Part shown: piece after piece, positions 16,366-21,261 of the stretch
Position numbering within the stretch: position 1 is the first letter of the stretch
Layout of the letters: each line of letters opens with the position of its first letter
Position numbers and translations under genes: made by a program
Notes under the pieces: model-generated
Databases searched by the model: none
Told to the model about the DNA's origin: nothing
What the model saw: only the letters and a program-made list of their open reading frames with translations
IMG/VR virus record: IMGVR_UViG_3300020560_000006
Location: 1 to 21,261 of that record
Length of the DNA stretch: 21,261 nt
Reading direction: 5' to 3' (one strand)
Source: a virus

Positions 16366-17127
16366 ATGAGTAATATTGAATTTATATCTATGATGCCAGG
16401 GCTGCAAGAGATACAGCAATGTAAGCCAAAGCCTTCAAAGCAGTTTGTGCCGCAATGGTTTAAAGATACTCCAAGTATGTTGGGCTTAAATGACATGCCG
16501 TATGGCCCAGGATCTGCTCAAGTTGGTACTATTAGCTTTCCTTCCGCATCTACTGTAAAAATTTGTCCTGCCTTCCCAGACTTCTTTTCTCAAGGCTATG
16601 TTCTTCCAATGTGGTGCGATACAGAACTTGCCTTTAATGACGAAACACAGGAATTTTTTTGGAAGACCTCTAACGATGCATTTTCTTGGAGTATTCACAC
16701 TAACAATCAGTTTTTAAAATGGGCAGATGCATCCCTGCATGGAGACAAGGCAAAGTTTGTTTTTAAAGCCGAATGCCCTTGGAGAATAATTACTCCTAAA
16801 GGCTGGTCTGTTTTACAGCTTCCAATGTTTTATCATTATAATAAAAACTTTTCAGTTCTTCCTGGCATTATTGATACTGATATCCATCATGAAATTAATC
16901 AACAAGTTTTGTATCATGGTGGCACAGATAAAATTACAATTAGTCGAGGAGACCCTTTTGTCCATTATATTCCTTTTGAAAGAAAGTCAAAGCTAGGACT
17001 TGAGATTAGAGAATTGACTGACATAGACAGAAAACGTTTTCAGAAAAACGAAATGAATATAGCGTCAAAGTTTGTTCCAAATGGCTTGTATAGGCTATTA
17101 CAAAGAGAACGAGATAAAAAGAAATAA
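16366..17127 (+). CDS. Phage protein related to the DUF6065-like neighbour, 253 aa
   Basis: The N-terminal half has KPSKQFVPQWFKDTP and SASTVKICPAFPDFFSQGYVLPMW; the C-terminal half has PWRIITPKGWSVLQLPMF, LPGIIDTDIH and ISRGDPFVHYIPFER. The order P-K-G-x-S-x-L, P-G-I-x-D-T-D, G-D/T-P-x-x-x-x-x-P also appears, altered, in the protein at 13709-14413, so I read them as the same fold (inference). Proteins with this layout occur as unknowns in phages of aquatic bacteria. It is a single gene, leaderless, ended by the terminator at 17139. Confidence 0.75.
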   Translation: MSNIEFISMMPGLQEIQQCKPKPSKQFVPQWFKDTPSMLGLNDMPYGPGSAQVGTISFPSASTVKICPAFPDFFSQGYVLPMWCDTELAFNDETQEFFWKTSNDAFSWSIHTNNQFLKWADASLHGDKAKFVFKAECPWRIITPKGWSVLQLPMFYHYNKNFSVLPGIIDTDIHHEINQQVLYHGGTDKITISRGDPFVHYIPFERKSKLGLEIRELTDIDRKRFQKNEMNIASKFVPNGLYRLLQRERDKKK

Positions 17128-17129
17128 AA

Positions 17130-17170
17130 AGAAAAAATCCCATTCAGAGGCGGATCCGAATGGGCTTTTC
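17130..17170. terminator. Bidirectional terminator
   Basis: CCCATTC (17139-17145) and GAATGGG (17158-17164) form a 7-bp stem, with the palindrome CGGATCCG in the loop. CTTTTCT follows on the plus strand and ATTTTTTCTTTTT on the minus strand. It serves the plus-strand gene before it and the convergent minus operon. Confidence 0.82.
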
Positions 17171-17233
17171 TAGTATATTGCTATACATTATATAGGGAAG
17201 CATTACTGCCGTCACCTACACATCTTAATTGTA

Positions 17234-17533
17234 TTACACGTTATTTTCTAAGTCAACTGTTTTTTCAACAATTTTTTCAGCAACAGGATATTCAGTAATC
17301 CAGCCATAGGGATCCTTATTAGTTTCAGGATTATTGCCTAGATAGGTTAGGTACTCAGGCAGGTTGGTTATTTCTGCCAAAAGAACCATCAGGTCTACGC
17401 ATCTAGTATGAGCTTTTTGATGAGCTGTGTGGCATTTATATTTGTCGTCTACATTAGGACAAACTTTTAATATTTCCATAAGTCGAAAAACAACCTTATG
17501 GGCAAAATCCATTTGTTCTTGACTGTAAGACAT
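17234..17533 (-). CDS. Hypothetical protein, 99 aa
   Basis: MSYSQEQMDFAHKVVFRLME starts at 17533 overlapping the upstream stop (TAATG). Helical, with two cysteines and two histidines around KYKCHTAHQKAHTRC (about residues 31-45), which might bind metal. Last gene of the operon from 18654. Unknown family. Confidence 0.78.
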   Translation of the reverse strand: MSYSQEQMDFAHKVVFRLMEILKVCPNVDDKYKCHTAHQKAHTRCVDLMVLLAEITNLPEYLTYLGNNPETNKDPYGWITEYPVAEKIVEKTVDLENNV

Positions 17534-17757
17534 TATGCCTTTTCCCCTGGAGTAAATGCTGGTTCAGGTCCAAGCAGGTATCCCTCTTGGTGGTACTCGA
17601 TCATTCTTGTTGCCTTTTCAGTATCAAAATGATTTGCAATAAGCGTCATCATGTCGTATATACGGTGGAGCATAATATAATTAACCATAGGCAAATTATC
17701 TTCAATAGTTCCAGCGTCTCTAATTATTGCTCCATCAGGTAGCTTTGATTCATCCAT
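17533..17757 (-). CDS. Hypothetical protein, 74 aa
   Basis: MDESKLPDGAIIRDAGTIED is followed by a helical region (NYIMLHRIYDMMTLIANHFD) and a proline-rich end. ATG at 17757 overlaps the upstream stop. Small proteins with this layout are seen near lysis or tail genes in some phages; I cannot name it. Confidence 0.76.
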   Translation of the reverse strand: MDESKLPDGAIIRDAGTIEDNLPMVNYIMLHRIYDMMTLIANHFDTEKATRMIEYHQEGYLLGPEPAFTPGEKA

Positions 17758-17879
17758 TATTTGTCTATTCCTCCATCTGTATTAGGGAAAATTACAGGCA
17801 TCTTCCATTCGTATGTGTTAAATCCAGAAGACTCGTATTGAAGCTCTTCTTCCGCCGACTCACTTTTTTTGTTGTCCAT
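17757..17879 (-). CDS. Hypothetical small acidic protein, 40 aa
   Basis: MDNKKSESAEEELQYESSGF... ends FPNTDGGIDK. The start at 17879 lies 20 nt inside the upstream gene; TAATG joins it to the next. Overlap on both sides supports it. Confidence 0.68.
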   Translation of the reverse strand: MDNKKSESAEEELQYESSGFNTYEWKMPVIFPNTDGGIDK

Positions 17880-18087
17880 TAATAATTCTTTCTACTAAAT
17901 CTACAAGATTTTTATAGTCGACAATTCCGACTGTTTTCTTGTATGAGCAAGTTAAGCAATATAAAAATATGTTTTCTTCAACATCTTGATTGGGATAGAG
18001 AGAGCCTTGATCCATTGGGCATAAAAGCTCTGGAACAAGGCCCTCTCTTGAAAGAGAAAGGTACTTAGACACATATTGTATCTTCAT
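17860..18087 (-). CDS. Small zinc-ribbon-like protein, 75 aa
   Basis: C23 (LLCPMD) and C44/C47 (YCLTCSYKK) suggest a zinc ribbon with one missing cysteine partner; the rest is helical (KNLVDLVERIINGQ). ATG at 18087 after GAAAGGAAGGTAC. 12 nt behind the transglycosylase-like gene. Confidence 0.75.
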   Translation of the reverse strand: MKIQYVSKYLSLSREGLVPELLCPMDQGSLYPNQDVEENIFLYCLTCSYKKTVGIVDYKNLVDLVERIINGQQKK

Positions 18088-18099
18088 GTACCTTCCTTT

Positions 18100-18654
18100 C
18101 TAATGTTTGAATTCCGCTAGGAACTCCTTGTGTCTTGTCCCATTTAGGGAAGACCATGATGACCAATCTGTGCCGCCTTTAGTCATGTAATACGTTATCT
18201 CTGCGTTTATTACTGGGTCAAACAATAAAATGTTTGACTTTAGATCAAATTTTTCTTTACGATCAATGCCGAGTTCACCCAACATATTAATCTGAAAAAT
18301 TCCGTAGGAACTGTCTCCAGTTTTCCTGTTACCATTGTAAGCCATAGGTCTTGCGTTAGACTCTGCCTTAACAATAGCCCAAGCCGTTTTAAGGGCTTTT
18401 CCTTCAAAACCAACAGCTGATAGAAGTTCTTTTAGTTCTTCGTCTGTTAGCGTCTCAGAAGGCTTGTATACAGTAGTGCTGTACTTCTCTAAGGTTTCTT
18501 TCTTTAGTTGTACTGTTGATTTCACAGGTGTTTCTACCTGCAATGCTTGAGTTGCTGTTGGTCCTGGCTGAACCGTAAATAGAAATAATACTATTACTAC
18601 TATGTACGACCAACTATTGGCAACTTCGCTCAAGCGTTGTTTTACTTTCTCCAT
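18100..18654 (-). CDS. Membrane-anchored lytic transglycosylase/lysozyme-like protein, 184 aa
   Basis: I take the ATG at 18654 (MEKVKQRLSEVANSW), 8 nt behind GGAGG; an ATG six bases upstream is too close to it. Residues 16-28 (SYIVVIVLFLFTV) form a signal anchor, followed by a linker to about residue 65. The C-terminal domain has AWAIVKAESNARPMAYN with the likely catalytic glutamate E98, then DSSYGIFQIN (about 114-123), the classic lysozyme/SLT substrate-cleft motif, and LFDPVINAEITYYM. It would cut peptidoglycan glycan strands; either an endolysin exported by its anchor or a virion-associated or host-wall enzyme. It heads a five-gene minus-strand operon. Confidence 0.87.
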   Translation of the reverse strand: MEKVKQRLSEVANSWSYIVVIVLFLFTVQPGPTATQALQVETPVKSTVQLKKETLEKYSTTVYKPSETLTDEELKELLSAVGFEGKALKTAWAIVKAESNARPMAYNGNRKTGDSSYGIFQINMLGELGIDRKEKFDLKSNILLFDPVINAEITYYMTKGGTDWSSWSSLNGTRHKEFLAEFKH

Positions 18655-18687
18655 TGGCATTTCCTCCTTTAGAGATAACGAACTCTA

Positions 18688-18717
18688 AGCATAACATTAA
18701 TTGCATAACCCTGTCAA
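18688..18717 (-). promoter_or_regulatory. Promoter of the transglycosylase-like operon
   Basis: Minus strand TTGACA (18717-18712), 18-bp spacer, TATGCT (18693-18688) with extended TGT. The TAATGTTAT stretch is shared with the plus promoter at 13064-13093. Confidence 0.65.
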
Positions 18718-18720
18718 GCC

Positions 18721-18887
18721 AGTCAACTAGAATAAATGTAAAGTATAAATGTCTAGTTTAGTAATAATATTTTAAATTTAAGCATAAAAAAATATATTTT
18801 TGCTTCCCATATGAATAGTTGTTTGGTAGAATAGGATCTTCACACTAAATTTAAATTAACCGCTAGGCGGAGAAACAGGTACTATAA
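18721..18887 (+). promoter_or_regulatory. Leader region of the ribonucleotide reductase gene
   Basis: It holds an AGTCAACTAG word (18721-18730), a near-palindrome of A and T runs (about 18779-18805), a possible -10 TAGAAT (18827-18832) without a good -35, and a small CCGC-TAG-GCGG hairpin (18860-18870) shortly before the ATG. A short reading, TATAAATGTCTAG..., at about 18742 mimics the true start TATAAATGTCTAA. I see no cobalamin riboswitch. Confidence 0.45.
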
Positions 18888-20822
18888 ATGTCTAAAACTA
18901 TTGCAAACCCATACGAAAATTTTATTGCGTTATCAAGATATGCAAGATGGATATCAGAAGATAATCGCCGTGAGACTTGGGGTGAAACAGTAGATAGATA
19001 TTTTAACTTTATGCTCGGCCATCTAGAAAAAAATCATAATTATATTCCAAATGAGAAGCTTGTTGCGGAATTAAAAGAGTTTGTTTTTGAAAGAAATGTA
19101 ATGCCATCAATGCGTTCTGTTATGACTTCAGGAGCCGCATTGGAAAGAGATAATGTAGCTGGATATAACTGTGCTTTCTTACCAGTTGATTCCCCACGTT
19201 CATTTGATGAGACTATGTATATCCTTATGTGCGGTACAGGTGTAGGATTCTCTGTTGAGTATAAGTACATCAATAAACTTCCTGCCGTCCCAGAAACTTT
19301 AGAGAAATCAACTACAGTTATTACAGTAGAAGACTCAAAGCAGGGCTGGGCTAAAGCATACCGTGAGCTGCTAGCACTACTTTGGTCTGGACAGATTCCA
19401 GCAATTGATGTTTCTAAGGTAAGACCAGCAGGAGCAAGACTTAAGACAATGGGTGGAAGATCTTCAGGCCCACAGCCACTTATTAACTTGTTTGATTTTA
19501 CAATTGCAAAGTTTAAGAATGCTACAGGAAGAAACCTAAAGCCAATCGAATGCCACGACATTATGTGCAAGATTGGTGAAGTAGTTGTTGTAGGAGGAGT
19601 CCGTCGCTCAGCAATGATTTCTCTTTCTAATATTAATGATATTGAAATGGCGCAGGCAAAGTCAGGTAACTGGTGGGAAGCAAGCCCACAACGTGCCTTG
19701 TCTAATAACTCTGTTGCGTATTCACGCAAGCCAGAGATGGAGCAGTTTATTGCAGAATGGAAATCGCTATATGATTCAAAATCAGGAGAACGAGGCATAT
19801 ACAATGTGGCCGCAGCTCAAGCCCAAGCAGCCAAGTATGGAAGAAGAGATCCAGATATACACTATGGAACTAACCCGTGTTCAGAGATTATTCTACGTCC
19901 TTACCAGTTTTGTAATCTTTCAGAAGTCGTACTACGTGAAAATGATACAAAGAAAGATATTGAACGTAAAGTAGAACTAGCAACTATTCTTGGAACCTGG
20001 CAGTCTACTCTTACAGACTTTAAGTATCTACGTAAGATTTGGAAAGATAACACAGAAGAGGAACGCTTACTAGGAGTTTCTTTGACTGGACAGTTTGGGC
20101 ATAAGTTTATGTCAGGCAAACAAGATTTGGTTGCACTAGAGTCATTCTTGATGACCCTTAGAGAAGCGGCAAGAGCAAAGAATAAAGAAGAGGCTGGGAA
20201 AATTGGGATTCCTGAGTCTGCCGCTATTACTTGTGTAAAGCCTTCTGGAACAGTATCTCAATTGGTCGGGGTATCTTCAGGAATGCATGCTTGGCATTCT
20301 CCATACTATATTAGAACTGTTCGTGGTTCAAAGGGAGATCCAATTTCTACCTTCCTTAAAGAGGTGGGGATTCCAGTAGAAGATGATGTAATGAAGCCAA
20401 ACGATACATACGTATTTTCATTTCCAGTAAAGGCACCAGAGGGTGCAATTGTCAGAAATGATCTAACAGCTATTGAGCACCTTAACATTTGGTTGGTTTA
20501 CCAACGTGCATGGTGTGAGCATAAGCCATCAATTACAGTATCTGTAAAAGAAGATGAGTGGATGGAAGTTGGGGCATGGGTTTATAAGAATTTTGATGAA
20601 GTATCTGGAATTTCATTTCTACCGCATTCAGATCATTCATACAAGCAGGCGCCATACCAAGAAGTAGATAAAACAGAATATGATGCGCTTGTTGAAAGAA
20701 TGCCTAAAGATATTCGTTGGGAAGATTTATCTTTTTATGAAACAGAAGACGGAACTTCTACAAATGCCACACTAGCATGTAGCTCAGATGGAAATTGCGA
20801 GCTAGTAGACATTTCTAGTTAA
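18888..20822 (+). CDS. nrdJ: Adenosylcobalamin-dependent ribonucleoside-triphosphate reductase (class II), 644 aa
   Basis: Monomeric class II enzyme of the Lactobacillus leichmannii RTPR type: it makes deoxynucleotides from NTPs with coenzyme B12 and needs no oxygen. Seen here: C95 (YNCAFLPVDSPRS) and C342 (QFCNLSEVV) as the reducing cysteine pair, the radical site C331 in TNPCSEI with N329 and E333, the glycine-rich MCGTGVGFSV (114-123), GRSSGPQPL (190-198), VKPSGTVSQL (450-459), and the C-terminal shuttle cysteines C631 and C637 (ACSSDGNCELV). All five key cysteines are present, so it should be active. At 644 residues it is about 100 shorter than the L. leichmannii enzyme. Phages use such enzymes for their own DNA synthesis. 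Confidence 0.95.
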   Translation: MSKTIANPYENFIALSRYARWISEDNRRETWGETVDRYFNFMLGHLEKNHNYIPNEKLVAELKEFVFERNVMPSMRSVMTSGAALERDNVAGYNCAFLPVDSPRSFDETMYILMCGTGVGFSVEYKYINKLPAVPETLEKSTTVITVEDSKQGWAKAYRELLALLWSGQIPAIDVSKVRPAGARLKTMGGRSSGPQPLINLFDFTIAKFKNATGRNLKPIECHDIMCKIGEVVVVGGVRRSAMISLSNINDIEMAQAKSGNWWEASPQRALSNNSVAYSRKPEMEQFIAEWKSLYDSKSGERGIYNVAAAQAQAAKYGRRDPDIHYGTNPCSEIILRPYQFCNLSEVVLRENDTKKDIERKVELATILGTWQSTLTDFKYLRKIWKDNTEEERLLGVSLTGQFGHKFMSGKQDLVALESFLMTLREAARAKNKEEAGKIGIPESAAITCVKPSGTVSQLVGVSSGMHAWHSPYYIRTVRGSKGDPISTFLKEVGIPVEDDVMKPNDTYVFSFPVKAPEGAIVRNDLTAIEHLNIWLVYQRAWCEHKPSITVSVKEDEWMEVGAWVYKNFDEVSGISFLPHSDHSYKQAPYQEVDKTEYDALVERMPKDIRWEDLSFYETEDGTSTNATLACSSDGNCELVDISS

Positions 20823-20834
20823 AAGTAGTACAAT
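20806..20834 (+). promoter_or_regulatory. Promoter for the holin-like gene
   Basis: TAGACA (20806-20811), 17-bp spacer, TACAAT (20829-20834), overlapping the end of the reductase gene. Confidence 0.6.
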
Positions 20835-20838
20835 GTAA

Positions 20839-20887
20839 TTGGGGTAAAACCCAAATTCCTGGGCACAACGCCCAGAAATAGGAGGAT
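20839..20887 (+). promoter_or_regulatory. Tandem hairpins and strong ribosome site
   Basis: TTGGG/CCCAA (20839-20854) and CTGGGC/GCCCAG (20859-20875) are two small stem-loops, followed by AGGAGG 7 nt before the ATG at 20891. They may stabilise the message. Confidence 0.5.
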
Positions 20888-20890
20888 CTA

Positions 20891-21115
20891 ATGAAACAAG
20901 ATCTAAACAATGATGGAAAGGTAACTATGCAAGAGAAAATTCTAGCAGCGTTGGCAAGCTATGGTCGTCACTTTTTGGGTGCAGCCATTGCTCTTTACAT
21001 GACTGGTAACACTGACCCAGGAGACTTACTCAAGGGCGGAATCGCAGCATGTCTGCCAGTTATTTTGAAGGCACTTAATCCAAACGAAAGCTCATTTGGG
21101 TTTACAAAGAAGTAA
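20891..21115 (+). CDS. Holin-like small membrane protein, 74 aa
   Basis: A polar N-terminus with an EF-hand-like DLNNDGKVT loop (residues 4-12) is followed by two hydrophobic stretches, about 22-42 (ASYGRHFLGAAIALYMTGN) and 46-62 (LLKGGIAACLPVILKALN), and the ending NPNESSFGFTKK. The layout fits a class II holin or a similar small phage membrane protein. Proteins ending LPVxLxxLNPNxxxFG occur near structural or lysis genes in actinobacteriophages. Strong ribosome site and own terminator at 21138 suggest high expression. Confidence 0.68.
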   Translation: MKQDLNNDGKVTMQEKILAALASYGRHFLGAAIALYMTGNTDPGDLLKGGIAACLPVILKALNPNESSFGFTKK

Positions 21116-21137
21116 AAATTTAATATAGATTAGGAGT

Positions 21138-21170
21138 GCCCTTATGGTAAAATATCCATAAGGGCTTTTC
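21138..21170 (+). terminator. Rho-independent terminator
   Basis: GCCCTTATG (21138-21146) and CATAAGGGC (21157-21165) form a perfect 9-bp stem with a 10-nt loop, followed by TTTTCT. Confidence 0.88.
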
Positions 21171-21185
21171 TAATTAGGGGTAACC

Positions 21186-21261
21186 GTGGCAGCGCAAAAA
21201 AACTTTGAAGTTGATCAAAATACTACTTTTTCATTTGTTATTGACTATACCGATAACAATG
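21186..21261 (+). CDS. 5' end of a probable virion protein (partial, GTG start)
   Basis: GTG at 21186 lies 5 nt behind AGGGG. The 25 visible residues, MAAQKNFEVDQNTTFSFVID plus YTDNN, match the start of phage structural proteins that continue with a Leu-Thr-Gly-Tyr beta-sandwich (baseplate or fibre type). The gene runs off the window, so the assignment rests on this N-terminus alone. Confidence 0.6.
   Translation, partial: MAAQKNFEVDQNTTFSFVIDYTDNN

Noticed and set aside
18721-18887. Cobalamin riboswitch ahead of the B12-dependent reductase
   Set aside because: The leader is too short and lacks the B12-box and the large conserved core; only a tiny hairpin is present.
19040-19804. Long open frame on the minus strand inside the reductase gene
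   Set aside because: It lies wholly within a well-identified gene, has no ribosome site or promoter, and its protein has low-complexity, serine-rich character of an antisense shadow.
1-21261. Insertion sequences or transposases
   Set aside because: No transposase-like protein, terminal inverted repeats or target duplications were found.

Overview
The window looks like part of an AT-rich tailed-phage (Caudoviricetes) genome infecting an actinobacterium. The evidence is gene content: an Lsr2-type DNA-binding mini-protein, families typical of actinobacteriophages (GP88, DUF7455-like zinc protein, TIGR03299/DUF932, YubB/DUF1281-like, DUF6171, DUF6065-like), a class II (B12-dependent) ribonucleotide reductase, a holin-like protein and the start of a virion-type gene. 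Also phage-like are the very small, tightly overlapping genes (ATGA, TAATG). GlxR/CRP-type sites and leaderless starts fit an actinobacterial host. The low GC suggests a freshwater or marine actinobacterium rather than Streptomyces or Mycobacterium; the host is inference.

Layout. 1-96 is the tail of a plus-strand gene. 97-632 is an AT-rich non-coding region with short tandem repeats, three copies of a dispersed element and a hairpin built from DnaA-box-like sequence. From 633 to 12815 everything is on the minus strand: about 38 small genes and one tRNA-Asp in 13 transcription units. The two leftmost units (the Lsr2-like gene and 633-1013) have ordinary -35/-10 promoters. The other 11 are each headed by a promoter of one unusual design: TGTCA (or TGTCG), exactly 11 bp, then TATAAT or TATACT; a twelfth copy is internal to one unit. 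Ten of the 11 unit heads also carry a CRP/GlxR-type palindrome (TGTGA-N6-TCACA), mostly placed at about 57, 67 or 77 bp from the -10 box, one helical turn apart. Nine of the 11 have a further bipartite element (TTTCAGGG-N16-CGTAA) nearby. This looks like a phage-wide regulon and is the main discovery in the window.

12816-13340 is the divergence point. From 13341 to 17127 mostly plus-strand genes follow: small zinc-ribbon and unknown proteins, a translationally coupled trio (DUF6065-like, DUF6171, 2OG-Fe(II) oxygenase), an HNH nuclease, four tiny membrane proteins in a chain, and a second protein resembling the DUF6065-like one. Several start without a leader (-10 box, 6 nt, ATG). A bidirectional terminator at 17139-17164 separates them from a minus-strand operon (17234-18654) headed by a membrane-anchored lytic transglycosylase-like protein. 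Then on the plus strand come the class II ribonucleotide reductase (18888-20822), a holin-like membrane protein (20891-21115), a strong terminator, and the 5' end of a probable structural gene.

The left arm reads as the early/middle region (regulation, nucleotide metabolism accessories, unknown host-takeover genes). The right end leads towards lysis and structural genes.
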